Assembly (NCBI GenBank): GCA_964385045.1 | Contig: CAYLNM010000010.1 | Coordinates: forward strand, 1-55,274 | Origin: CAYLNM01 sp964385045 | GTDB lineage: Bacteria; Planctomycetota; Phycisphaerae; Phycisphaerales; SM1A02 | Reading direction: 5' to 3' | Length of the DNA stretch: 55,274 nt | Part shown: piece after piece, positions 16,212 to 24,346 of the stretch | Layout of the letters: every line of letters starts with the position of its first letter | Position numbering within the stretch: the stretch's first letter is position 1 | Made by a program: the position numbers and the translations under genes | Notes under the pieces: generated by a model | Seen by the model: only the letters and a program-made list of their open reading frames with translations | Told to the model about the DNA's origin: nothing | Database searches by the model: none

Positions 16212-16595
16212 ATGACCATCGAACGAGAGCTCATGCGTGGTGCCGGTCCCGTCGCGGTCCTCAAGCTCCTCGAGCGGGGCGAGATGTACGGCTACGAGAT
16301 CGCCGAGGCCCTGTCCCGCCGCACCGACGGCCTCCTGACCATGGGGCGGTCGACTCTCTATCCGATGCTCTACAACCTCGAGGCCAAGGGCCTGATCGAG
16401 GCCCGCTGGGACGAGACGGAGGGGCGACGGCCGCGGAAGTACTACGGGCTCACCGCCGATGGGCGGGCCCGCCTCGTGACGGACGCCCGCCAGTGGAACG
16501 ACACGGTGACCGCGATGCGGGCCATCGGCGTGGTGCAGCGCGGCCTCCGGCGGGCGGCCGCGGCGGCCCCGGCGGCCTCGGCGGTCCGGGCGTGA
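16212..16595 (+). CDS. PadR-family transcriptional regulator
   Basis: 127 residues. The PadR winged helix covers residues 10-90: LKLLERGEMYGYEIAEAL, then STLYPMLYNLEAKGLIEARW and a wing with RPRKYYGLTADG. PadR proteins are usually repressors of a neighbouring membrane-protein gene. The ATG at 16212 has no Shine-Dalgarno and follows a promoter whose -10 ends 6 nt earlier, pointing to leaderless translation. The stop overlaps the GTG of the next gene (GTGA), so the pair is coupled. The C-terminus ends in an Ala-rich tail. Confidence 0.93.
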   Translation: MTIERELMRGAGPVAVLKLLERGEMYGYEIAEALSRRTDGLLTMGRSTLYPMLYNLEAKGLIEARWDETEGRRPRKYYGLTADGRARLVTDARQWNDTVTAMRAIGVVQRGLRRAAAAAPAASAVRA

Positions 16596-18487
16596 GTGGC
16601 GGGAACGCCCGTCCGCCGCGTCCGCCGCGTCCGCCGCGGTCGTCGCGGTCGTCGCGTGCCCCGCGTCCGCCCCGCCCCCCGCGGTCGGTGCCCGAGGTGC
16701 TCGCCGCCGCGGACCTGCCCGATCCGCTGGGGGCCATCGTCCGCGAGACGGTGCGACGCACCCGGCTCCGCCGCCCCGAGCGGATCGACATCGCGCGGGA
16801 GCTGGTCGCGCACTTCGAGGCGGGCCTGGAGGCAGGGGCCGACGCCGCCCGCCTCGCCCGCGAGTTCGGCGAGCCGCGGACCGCGGCGCCGCTGCTCCGC
16901 TCGGCGGCCCGTCGCCGCCGAGGACCGATCGACCGGGCGTTCGGCCACACCCTGCGCTGGGGCGGCGTGGCGGCCGCCGTCCTCGTCGTCGCGTACGGCG
17001 CCGCCGCGATCCGGCTCACGACCATGGAGCCGACCGTCGGTTTCGACGCCGTCGCACGTCTCCAGCAGCTCGTGCCGCCCGCCACCGCGGGCGAAGCGGC
17101 GTGGCCGCGGTACCGGGAGGCCATGACGTGGCACTGCGATCGGACGCGGGTGGACCCGGCCGTCCGGCCCCCGGCCGAGGCGTCCACGTCCATCGACCGC
17201 CGACGTCCCGTCAGAGCGGTGGCGAGCGTTCCCGTGGACCCCGCCTTCGACGCGATCCTCGCCGAGTCCCCCGATCCCGAGGCCCGGCGCCGCGACGCGG
17301 CCGCCCTGCGGGCCCACGCGGACGAGCTGGACCGGCTCCGAGTCGCGGCGAGCATGCCGGCCCTCGGCTGGACCCACGAGCTCGGTCTCTCCGAGGCGGA
17401 CCGGGCGTGGTTCGGCGATCAGCCGGCCGCGGTCCCCGACTTCCCGGAGGACGCCCTCGTCAACGTGCGCATCCCGTACGTCGCGGTCCTTCGCGATGCT
17501 GCGCGCCTGCTCGCGGCCGACGCCCGCCTCGCGCTCGAGGCCGGTGACGAGGACCGCGCGGTGGCGAGCCTCGAGGCGATCGTCGGTGTCGCCGGGCACG
17601 TCGGCGAGACGCCGCTCGTCATCAATCAGATCGTGGAGTCCGAGCTGCTCACGCTCTCGGCCGAGGAGATCCTGCGGGCGGTGCTCGGTGACGACCCGCC
17701 GCCCCCACGGTCGGCCGGCCCTGCGAGCATCGGTGGGGCCGGTCTCGATCGGCTCGCCCGCACCCTGCGGGCGATTCCCGCGGACGCCTGGGTCCTCGAC
17801 CTCGCCGGGGAGCGTCTCTGGTTCGACGACGTCGTGCAGCGGCTCTACTCCGACGACGGCCACGGCGACGGCGTCCTGCTCGCCGATGCGCTCGGCGAGG
17901 CGCGGATGACGGCGATCATGTCGCCCCGTGGCGATCTCGACTTCGAGCCGCCGCCCGCACTCGTCGCAGCATCGGCTCCGGTGGTCGCGGCGCTCGCGGC
18001 CGGGCGGCGCGACACGCTCGCCCTCGGCCACCGGCTCTACGACCTCCTCGAGGCCGAGGTCCGCCTGCCCATCCTCGAGCGGCCGCGACAGGCCGACGGC
18101 GAGATCGCGGAGCTCCTGCGGCGGCCCGGACTCATGCTGCGGCACCCGATCGTCCGGGTGGTCGTCCCCGCCCTCTCGCGGGCCGCCGACCAGCGGACCA
18201 CCGCCCGCATGGCGATCGAGGCGGCGATGACCGCGATCGCCCTCGAGCAGTGGCGGCGCGAGCACGGGACGTGGCCCGACGCCCTCGCGACCCTGGTGCC
18301 GGATCGACTCCCCCGCGTTCCGCGGGACGCCTGGACCGGCGAGCCGCTGCGGTACGCCGTCACGCCGGACGGCCCGCGGCTGTGGGCGGTCGGGCCCGAC
18401 GGCGACGACGACGGCGGGCAGCCGCTCGTCCATGCGGCCACGGGCCGGGCACGGGACCGCGAAGGCGATGTCGTACTGCTTCGGTGA
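16592..18487 (+). CDS. PadR-linked single-span membrane protein, unknown function
   Basis: 631 residues starting at GTG 16592, which overlaps the PadR stop. The first 30 residues are Pro/Arg/Ser repeats. Residues 35-105 form a helical domain (IARELVAHFEAGLEAG, then LAREFGEPRTAAPLL) like the short helical prefix domains found next to PadR regulators. One membrane helix lies at about 125-148. The large exported part (150-631) ends in a segment (from EQWRREHGTWPDALATL) that resembles the C-terminal globule of type II secretion pseudopilins and related planctomycete proteins. No enzyme motif is visible. Coupling to PadR implies the pair responds to one signal. Confidence 0.8.
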   Translation: MSGGNARPPRPPRPPRSSRSSRAPRPPRPPRSVPEVLAAADLPDPLGAIVRETVRRTRLRRPERIDIARELVAHFEAGLEAGADAARLAREFGEPRTAAPLLRSAARRRRGPIDRAFGHTLRWGGVAAAVLVVAYGAAAIRLTTMEPTVGFDAVARLQQLVPPATAGEAAWPRYREAMTWHCDRTRVDPAVRPPAEASTSIDRRRPVRAVASVPVDPAFDAILAESPDPEARRRDAAALRAHADELDRLRVAASMPALGWTHELGLSEADRAWFGDQPAAVPDFPEDALVNVRIPYVAVLRDAARLLAADARLALEAGDEDRAVASLEAIVGVAGHVGETPLVINQIVESELLTLSAEEILRAVLGDDPPPPRSAGPASIGGAGLDRLARTLRAIPADAWVLDLAGERLWFDDVVQRLYSDDGHGDGVLLADALGEARMTAIMSPRGDLDFEPPPALVAASAPVVAALAAGRRDTLALGHRLYDLLEAEVRLPILERPRQADGEIAELLRRPGLMLRHPIVRVVVPALSRAADQRTTARMAIEAAMTAIALEQWRREHGTWPDALATLVPDRLPRVPRDAWTGEPLRYAVTPDGPRLWAVGPDGDDDGGQPLVHAATGRARDREGDVVLLR

Positions 18488-18630
18488 GGATTCGGGCCGC
18501 CCTGGTCCCCGGCCCCCGGCCCCGTTCACCGGAATCGGGCGGAAGCGTGGACCAGCGGCGACGGTCTGCCGCCGGCGTCACCGCGAGAGCATGGTCGGGT
18601 GACCACGGACGCGGCCCCGAGCCTGCCGGG

Positions 18631-18648
18631 CCGCCCCCGAGGGGGCGG
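18631..18648. terminator. Hairpin between convergent genes
   Basis: CCGCCCCC and GGGGGCGG, 8-bp perfect arms with a 2-nt centre (or 7 bp with a CGAG tetraloop). It lies between the PadR-linked gene and the methyltransferase gene, which point at each other, so it could serve both. Confidence 0.55.
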
Positions 18649-18659
18649 AGCGACGCACC

Positions 18660-19286
18660 TCACTCCGGCCGACGTTCGAGCACCGCGTACGTGAACGCCT
18701 GCATCGCATCCCACGGTGTCGCGTGCGTCTCGTGGTCCGACTGCACCAGCCGGAACGCCGGCGCGAAGGCGGCGGCGAGCGCCGCGCCGTCGTATCGCCG
18801 CACCGGCAGCCCGCTGCATCGTTCGGGCCCGTCGGGCGCGAAGGTGGCGACGATCGCGTGGCCGCCCGGCGTCACGAGGCGGGCGGCCGCCTCGACGTAT
18901 CGCCGCGGCTCGTCCGCGTCGGTCAGGAAGTGCAGCACCGCCCGGTCGTGCCAGAGGTCGACCGGCGCGACGTCGGCGAGGGTCGCCGGATCCAGCACGT
19001 CGCCCGCGACCCAGTGGACGCGGTCGGCCGCCGGCCCGAGCCGCTCCCGACCGCGGGCGAGCGCCGAGGGCGCGAGGTCGACCACGGTGACGGTCTCGAC
19101 CCCGTCCTCCAGCAGGGCCCCGGCCAGGGACGACTGCCCGCCGCCCACGTCGAGGACGTGACGCGGTCGGTTCGGCAGCGACCGCACGAGCTCGAGCGAT
19201 CGGCCGGGCTCGGCCTGGAACCAGCTGAGCTCGGTGTCGCCCTTCGTGCGGTAGACCGTCTCCCAGTGTTCGGTGCGGCTCGTCAT
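18660..19286 (-). CDS. Class I SAM-dependent methyltransferase
   Basis: 208 residues, soluble. The N-terminal HWETVYRTKGDTELSWFQ and motif I VLDVGGGQSSLAG (44-56) are typical of a widespread small methyltransferase family. The acidic end of strand 2 is VVDLAPSAL, and motif IV is LWHDRAVLHF. The substrate is unknown; relatives act on small molecules. The frame is open 46 codons further, but that extension is Arg/Ser-rich repeat translation, and MTSRTEHW at 19286 fits the family start. The upstream CTGCTC microsatellite (minus strand GAGCAG) supplies an AGGAA. It stands alone. Confidence 0.9.
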   Translation of the reverse strand: MTSRTEHWETVYRTKGDTELSWFQAEPGRSLELVRSLPNRPRHVLDVGGGQSSLAGALLEDGVETVTVVDLAPSALARGRERLGPAADRVHWVAGDVLDPATLADVAPVDLWHDRAVLHFLTDADEPRRYVEAAARLVTPGGHAIVATFAPDGPERCSGLPVRRYDGAALAAAFAPAFRLVQSDHETHATPWDAMQAFTYAVLERRPE

Positions 19287-19295
19287 CGGCTCGTT

Positions 19296-19320
19296 CCTGC
19301 TCCTGCTCCTGCTCCCGCTC
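19296..19320. repeat. CTGCTC hexanucleotide microsatellite
   Basis: About four copies of CTGCTC or CCGCTC immediately upstream of the methyltransferase start. On the minus strand it provides purine-rich GAGCAGGA sequence, so copy number could affect ribosome binding. Confidence 0.6.
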
Positions 19321-19441
19321 CGGCGGCGCCGCCCGCCGTGGCAGGCCCCGGAGTGAAGGCGGCCCGCCGGCCCGGCCGTCGTCCCGGGGGGACGCGAGCC
19401 GGACCGACGGGCCGCGCGAGGCATCCGAATGTCCGACGGGC

Positions 19442-19681
19442 TCAGCCGCCGGGGTGCTCCGCGCCGTCGCCGGTCGGATGCTCGTCGCCGCCGGCTTCAT
19501 CGCCGCCGCCGCCGTCATCGCCGCCGGCGTCGTCGGTTGCCGCCGGCGGGGTCGCATTGTCCTCGTCGGACTCGGTCTGCGCGCCGCAGCCGAGGCCGAC
19601 GCCGGCGAGAAGGAGGCCGCCGGCGGCGGCGAGAGTGACGAGCATGGCCGGCGAGCGGCGGGGGGGATCGGTGGGATTCAC
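19442..19681 (-). CDS. Small lipoprotein with acidic Gly/His tail
   Basis: 79 residues. Start GTG at 19681 is set by AGGAG 7 nt upstream. A short N-terminal stretch with Arg pair, a hydrophobic core (MLVTLAAAGGLLLAGVGLG) and a Cys directly after GLG look like a lipoprotein signal with the modified Cys at about residue 32. The mature part is only about 47 residues, rich in Asp, Gly and Glu, ending in EHPTGDGAEHPGG. The EHP motif recurs many times in the lipoprotein at 21295, so the two are related in design. Possibly a metal- or cell-wall-interacting peptide; nothing proves it. Confidence 0.65.
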   Translation of the reverse strand: MNPTDPPRRSPAMLVTLAAAGGLLLAGVGLGCGAQTESDEDNATPPAATDDAGGDDGGGGDEAGGDEHPTGDGAEHPGG

Positions 19682-19769
19682 GTCGAGTCTCCTGATCGTG
19701 GGAATGGTCGGGGCGGTCGGATGGGCGGACGCGGTCTCGCGGCGGGCGGGCGAGCGACCGTCGGATGCG

Positions 19770-21164
19770 TCAGCCCGCGTCCGCACGGGCCTGCCGCTGC
19801 GGACCGGTCTCGAGCCGTTCGAAGCTCAGCGTCGGCTTGACGGTCACCGTCTCGCCGTTCGCACGCTCGAAGAGCGGGTACGCGAGGAAGTTGATCGGTC
19901 CGCTCGCTGGGCCCGGCTCGAGCACCAGGTCGCGGCCGCGGGTGAGCTCGAGGCGATTGGCGGGGTGTCGCCCGAAGTAGTAGGTCGCGAGGTCCGCGTA
20001 CTTGTCCGCCTCGCTGATGTCCACCGGCCACCACCGTCCGTCGGCGAGGAACTCGGCCCAGCAGTGGTAGCCCGAGATGCCGCCGTCGTCACGGTTCGAC
20101 GGCACCGGCACGCCGATCGCGAAGCGGGCCGGGATGCCCGCGCTCCGGGCGAGGGCGATGAAGTAGGAGTGATAGTCGGTGCAGTTGCCGTGCCCGGCCT
20201 CGCACGCGAACATCGCGTCGCCGCGTCCGTAGTCGCCGACCTTCGCGTACTTCATCGTGTCGAGGACGTGGTCGTAGAGCGCCCGTGCTCGCTCGAGATC
20301 GGTCTCGTGTGCGGCCGTGACCTCGGCCGCGGTCCGCATGATCTCGGGATCGCTCGGGACCAGCCGCTCGGGGGCGAGGGCCCGTGCGATCTCGCCGGCG
20401 CTCTCCGTCGCCTCGTAGGCCGACTTCTCCCGCCGCTCCACGCGGTAGCGGAGGTCGATCGCGGCGCCGGCGTCGGATGGCGCGAGCTCGAGCATCAGGA
20501 CCGCGTTGCCATGCTGGTCGCGGAGCATCCGCTGCTCGCCCGGGACCGCCATCGAGACGAGCTCGATCTCCTGCCACGGGTCGGACTCGCCGATCGGGAT
20601 CCAGGCCCGCGCGGGGCCACCGAGCCTCGGCACCGTCGCCCGGTACCGCAGGTCGAAGGCGTCGCGGCCCTCGACCACGCCGAACAGCGACGTGTCCGCC
20701 TCGTCGACCCCCACTCGGTGCCAGGTCGAATCGGGCCGCTGCTCCCAGAAGTAGTACGGACGACCGTTGCGCTTGTGCACCGTCGTCTCGGTGACCGTCA
20801 TGCTCCCGGGCTCGCCCTCGAGGAAGAAGTCGACGTCGTACACGTCGCCGTGCTCGTCGGCCAGGTCGACGCATGCGAAGTGACGGCCGGGGCCGAGGTT
20901 CGCGAGGTACTCGGTGTGGACGCGGACGAGGCGGAGCTCGAGCCGCATTCCATCGTGCTCGAGCGGGAAGGCGCCGCCGTGCTCGGCCGTGCGCTCGGCG
21001 ATGTGCTGCTCGATGCCGGCCTGGATGTCGGCCGTCACCACGGCGGGCTCGCGGCCGACCATGCCGTCGCTCAGGCCCTGGGACGAGCATGCGGCGAGCA
21101 CGACGAGCGACGCGGCGAGTGACGCACGGGCGGCGACGAGGACGGACGGGCGGGGACCGGGCAT
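19770..21164 (-). CDS. Transglutaminase-like lipoprotein
   Basis: 464 residues. Lipoprotein signal with Cys at residue 26 (VVLAAC). A beta-rich N-terminal region (30-250) precedes a transglutaminase-like cysteine protease fold: C328 in GHGNCTDYH, H367 in GYHCWAEF and D382 in PVDISEAD form the expected triad. Such bacterial proteins cut or cross-link peptides, or act as scaffolds, in the envelope. The start is ATG 21164 in GGAGTCACGCCATG. It lies between two tiny lipoprotein genes on the same strand, spaced 88 and 130 nt, perhaps one unit. Those lipoproteins could be substrates or partners (inference). Confidence 0.88.
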   Translation of the reverse strand: MPGPRPSVLVAARASLAASLVVLAACSSQGLSDGMVGREPAVVTADIQAGIEQHIAERTAEHGGAFPLEHDGMRLELRLVRVHTEYLANLGPGRHFACVDLADEHGDVYDVDFFLEGEPGSMTVTETTVHKRNGRPYYFWEQRPDSTWHRVGVDEADTSLFGVVEGRDAFDLRYRATVPRLGGPARAWIPIGESDPWQEIELVSMAVPGEQRMLRDQHGNAVLMLELAPSDAGAAIDLRYRVERREKSAYEATESAGEIARALAPERLVPSDPEIMRTAAEVTAAHETDLERARALYDHVLDTMKYAKVGDYGRGDAMFACEAGHGNCTDYHSYFIALARSAGIPARFAIGVPVPSNRDDGGISGYHCWAEFLADGRWWPVDISEADKYADLATYYFGRHPANRLELTRGRDLVLEPGPASGPINFLAYPLFERANGETVTVKPTLSFERLETGPQRQARADAG

Positions 21165-21294
21165 GGCGTGACTCCGGAAGAAGGGCGTCGGCCCGTCGCG
21201 GGGCGCGGGCCGGATGGTGCGGGTGCGGGTGCGGGTGCGAGGCGAGCGAGGAATCCGCGGCGAAGGCCGAATGCCGGTCGCCGCGGCGGCGGGC

Positions 21295-21543
21295 TCAGTC
21301 GCCCGGGTGATCACTGCCGGAGGGATGCTCGCTGCCCGAGGGATGCTCGCCGCCGGAGGGGTGTTCGCCGCCGGAGGGATGGTCGCCGCCCGAGGGATGA
21401 TCGCCGGCGGCCGGGGCGTCGGACGGCCCTCCACCGTCGGACTGGCAGCCGAGGCCGGCGAGGCCGACGAAGCCCAGGGCGCCGGCGGTGGCGAGCGCTG
21501 CGATCCGGGATGCGCGACGGCGGCAGGGTGCGGTGCGATGCAT
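21295..21543 (-). CDS. Small lipoprotein with His-Pro-Ser-Gly repeats
   Basis: 82 residues. Signal: Arg-rich start, hydrophobic ALATAGALGFVGLAGLG, then Cys (about residue 33), a lipoprotein box. The mature part is about 50 residues and its last 35 are six near-copies of a five-residue unit, (D/E)HPSG(G/S), ending DHPGD. The start is ATG 21543 in GGAGTCACCCATG. The regular acidic-His pattern suggests binding of divalent metal or of a glycan; no homologue with known function comes to mind. It shares the EHP motif with the protein at 19442. Confidence 0.68.
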   Translation of the reverse strand: MHRTAPCRRRASRIAALATAGALGFVGLAGLGCQSDGGGPSDAPAAGDHPSGGDHPSGGEHPSGGEHPSGSEHPSGSDHPGD

Positions 21544-21892
21544 GGGTGACTCCGAATGACGATGACGAGCGCCGGCGCGGGAGGCGTTCACGCGACCGGC
21601 AAGGCCGGAGCGATCTCGCGATCCGCGCCGACCCTCGGTGCACGCTACTCGCAATAGCGCCTCGGCACCATCGGGCGAGTCGGACCCGGAGCGAGCGCGG
21701 TGCCGACGGAGAGGCCGTCGCGGGGGCGGCGGCGGCGACCGAGATGGCCGTTCTCGTGACGGCTTCCGGCTCCGGCGTCGCCGGTTCGCGTTGATGGCCA
21801 GGGTCCGAGGACGGAGTCCGATGGCCGGGGGGCGGGCGTCCCACACGGCCCGGCGGGCTCGCGACCCGCGGTGGCCGCGATCCTGCGACTCC

Positions 21893-21916
21893 GCGGCTCC
21901 GCGGCTCCGCGGCTCC
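21893..21916. repeat. GCGGCTCC tandem repeat
   Basis: Three exact 8-bp copies, flanked by imperfect ones on both sides. Confidence 0.75.
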
Positions 21917-22093
21917 GCAGCGCCGCGGCCGCGCGCAGGTCTCGGCGGGGTCGGACTCGGTCGCCTGCCGATCCCCACGCCGGGTCCGATCACGCCGCGG
22001 CCGACACCAGCCTGTCGGCGGCGGAGCCCGCGGTCGCCGGTTCGCGCAGCCCGTCGGCGTTGCGAATGGACAGTCGTTTGGACGTGTCCCGGC

Positions 22094-22119
22094 GGCACCC
22101 GGCACCCGGCACCCGGCAC
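22094..22119. repeat. GGCACCC tandem repeat
   Basis: Three exact 7-bp copies and a partial fourth, about 45 nt upstream of the decayed paralogue. Confidence 0.75.
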
Positions 22120-22162
22120 GGGGCCGGGGGCGTCGGGCGGCCCGTCTTCCGACGGGATCCCC

Positions 22163-22620
22163 GTGTCCACGCACGACTGCTCGACCCGTCTCGAGCCACT
22201 CGTGGCCGCTGCCCGAGCGGTCCGCGGTCGCGCCGCATTCGCCGGGCTGTCCGGGCTCCTGCTCACGCTCGCGATCGCGCACGGCTGCTGGTGGCTGCAG
22301 CTGCCGGGGCACGACTTCGGCGACGAGGGCGATCGGCTCACCCCGGCGCAGGCGACGATCGAACGCCTCCGCCGCGCCTTCGGCCCGGGGGATCGAGGCG
22401 CCGTGGCGTCGCTGGCACGGCGACCTCCTCCCCGGCTCCATGCCCGTCGTGCCGCACGTCGCCGGCCTCGTCGGCAACGTCGCGTTCCTGGGCGGGATCG
22501 TCTTCGTCGCGCTCGGCGGTCCGAGCCGCGCGATCGGGGCCGCGGGGGCCCGCCCGCCGGGGGGCGTATCGACCGGCGGGCGACGTTCAGCGCGGCGGGC
22601 GCCCGGCCGCAGCACGCGTG
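22163..22620 (+). pseudogene. Decayed paralogue of the membrane protein at 15336
   Basis: The first frame from GTG 22163 matches the intact protein through its first helix (LVAAARAVRG, WWLQLPGHDFGDEGD). The second half appears in another frame from about 22392 (IEAPWRRWHGDLLPGSMP, then GLVGNVAFLGG and GGPSRAIG), equal to the second helix of the intact protein. About 110 residues of the middle domain are missing at the junction and the frame is shifted. This is a deletion plus frameshift, not a sequencing slip alone. The second frame happens to stay open into the next gene. Confidence 0.75.
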
Positions 22621-22734
22621 AACGGCGGGCACGGACGGCCGGCGGCCTCCGGCGCGGCTGCCCGAGGGCTCCGCGGGTGACGCCCGCGCACGGGTGCGCC
22701 GCTCGTCCGCTCGTCCTCCCGCCTTGCCGGCCGC

Positions 22735-22740
22735 TATTCT
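22735..22740 (+). promoter_or_regulatory. Possible -10 box (TATTCT)
   Basis: TATTCT fits TANNNT, 57 nt before the ATG of the clan-CD-like peptidase gene. No convincing -35. Confidence 0.3.
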
Positions 22741-22796
22741 CCCGGCGCCGGAGGAGCTCGCCGCCGGCCTGGTGCGCTGCCGAAGGGAGGACTCGC

Positions 22797-23942
22797 ATGA
22801 AGCTCCGCGCGTACTGGAAGGACGCCAAGAGCAAGGCCAAGGCCGTGAGCGGCGTGGACGTCGTCAAGACCGGCTTCTTCTCGACGAGTGGGATCGGGAA
22901 GAAGGTCGACGCCCTCGAGTCCGCGGGGCCGAAGAAGCGGCCGACGGCGGCCAAGGAGGCGCTCAAGGCGATCGAGGACTACCGGAAGCGGTTGAAGGAC
23001 CGGTCGGCGATGGAGGGCCTCGACGACCGGCAGCGACGCAACGTCGAGGCGATCATGCCACCGCTGGAGCGGATCGCGAAGCTCCTCGAGGACTTCACCC
23101 GCGGCCGGATCCTGTGGAGCCAGGTCGACGCCCGGTTCAGCGGCGAGGACTCGGACGCGAAGGGGATGATCGTCTCCCTCGATCCGAAGGACGGGACGAT
23201 CGCCGACGCCACCCGCGACCTCTCGAAGGTGCGGCCGGGGGCGAAGGTCCTGGCCGACGCGGCCCTCACGCGGGCCGACTTCAAGGACGCGAAGCTCTCC
23301 GGCGACATCGTCCTGCTCGCCCACGGCAGCACGCCGATCTTCAAGTCCTCCAAGGGCAACGTCCACGCGACGACCTTCGGCGGTCGGTCGCCGAAGGACA
23401 TCGTGAGCTACCTGAGGAAGTCGCTCCCGGCGCTCTCCCACGGGACGATCTACCTCGACGGCTGCTTCACCGGCGCGGGCAAGCCACGCAAGGCCTTCGC
23501 GGAGCAGGTCTACAAGGGCCTCGTGAAGGCGGGCTACGAGTACCTCACGGTGGTGGGCAACCTCGGGGCGGCGGTCACGACCGCCGAGGGCCGCGAGCTC
23601 GTCACCCCCGCCGACGTCGAGCGTTACAAGAAGGACTGCTCGGCCCTCGTGGCCCGGCTCCAGGCGGATCGCGAGAAGGCCGAGAAGCGGTACCAGGACG
23701 AGAAGGCCCGGCTTCTCAAGGAGAAGGAGGGGCTCGACCGGCGGGCCCCGGACTTCAAGGAGCGCGATCGGGAGCTGGTCAAGGCGATCGCCGACGTCCG
23801 GGAGCGCATGGCCCGGGATCCCAAGGTCGCCGAGCTCAGTCGCCGCATCGAGGTCCTGAGCGCGGACTTGAAGCGTCCGGACTTCACCATCGAGAGCCTC
23901 ACGGGACGGTGGGGTCCGGAGAAGCCGGTGCCGAAGTCGTAG
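22797..23942 (+). CDS. Putative clan CD cysteine peptidase (C80/caspase-like fold)
   Basis: 381 residues, no signal peptide. Residues 1-110 are helical and Lys-rich. Residues 120-265 look like a caspase-haemoglobinase fold: a hydrophobic strand ending in His-Gly (DIVLLAHGS, H176), then 47 residues later a strand ending in Gly-Cys (TIYLDGCFTG, C223), then FAEQVYKGLVKAGYEYLTVVG. This order and spacing match clan CD peptidases, most like the C80 self-processing domain. Residues 270-360 are a charged coiled coil. AAGGGAGG precedes the ATG. The frame is open upstream, but that part is a pseudogene. Substrate unknown; the assignment rests on motifs. Confidence 0.62.
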   Translation: MKLRAYWKDAKSKAKAVSGVDVVKTGFFSTSGIGKKVDALESAGPKKRPTAAKEALKAIEDYRKRLKDRSAMEGLDDRQRRNVEAIMPPLERIAKLLEDFTRGRILWSQVDARFSGEDSDAKGMIVSLDPKDGTIADATRDLSKVRPGAKVLADAALTRADFKDAKLSGDIVLLAHGSTPIFKSSKGNVHATTFGGRSPKDIVSYLRKSLPALSHGTIYLDGCFTGAGKPRKAFAEQVYKGLVKAGYEYLTVVGNLGAAVTTAEGRELVTPADVERYKKDCSALVARLQADREKAEKRYQDEKARLLKEKEGLDRRAPDFKERDRELVKAIADVRERMARDPKVAELSRRIEVLSADLKRPDFTIESLTGRWGPEKPVPKS

Positions 23943-23996
23943 CGGGACGCGGACGGGCGGGCGACGGGGGAATCCGTGCGGGGGAGCGCGTCCCGC
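23942..23996 (+). terminator. Inverted repeat after the peptidase gene
   Basis: Perfect 10-bp arms GCGGGACGCG (23942-23951) and complement (23987-23996) with a 35-nt loop, starting at the stop codon. The long loop makes it a weak terminator candidate. Confidence 0.35.
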
Positions 23997-24346
23997 CTGC
24001 CGTTCCGCGGGGCGACGACTGCGACGCGCCGCCCCGGCGCCGATCGCTCGGGGACCCGCGGAACGGCGCCGCGCGTCCGGCGCCCGCGGGTTCGTCGGCG
24101 CGCCGAACGAGGGCCCCACGCTTGCATCGCCCCGCGCCCGCACGACAGTGACGCCCGGCGACGGGCTCGCGTGGCGGGTGCGGGGCGGTGAGTCGAAGGG
24201 GTCGGACCGACCGCACCGGCGACCGGAGGAGTCCGCGGATCAGCCGTGTCCGTTCGGCGCGCGCGGTCGCGCCGACGTCCGGTCGTGCCCGCCCGTCGCG
24301 CGGCGGCGATCTCGCATCACGACCCCGGAAGAGAAGGAAGAGCATC
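23997..24346. other. Intergenic region, no gene seen
   Basis: About 350 nt upstream of the secreted dockerin-type protein. No gene, and no promoter I can place. Confidence 0.5.

Larger units (their letters stand above)
21544..22162. other. Intergenic region with short tandem repeats
   Basis: About 620 nt without a supported gene. Contains GCGGCTCC repeats (21893-21916, three exact copies with imperfect flanks) and GGCACCC repeats (22094-22114, three copies plus a partial one). Confidence 0.55.

Noticed and set aside
19287..19424. Longer N-terminus for the methyltransferase
   Set aside because: It would translate a CTGCTC microsatellite and Arg-rich noise; the family starts at the chosen ATG.
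22440..22796. In-frame upstream extension of the clan-CD-like peptidase
   Set aside because: This part is the shifted second half of a decayed paralogue of the gene at 15336; the ATG at 22797 has a strong AAGGGAGG.
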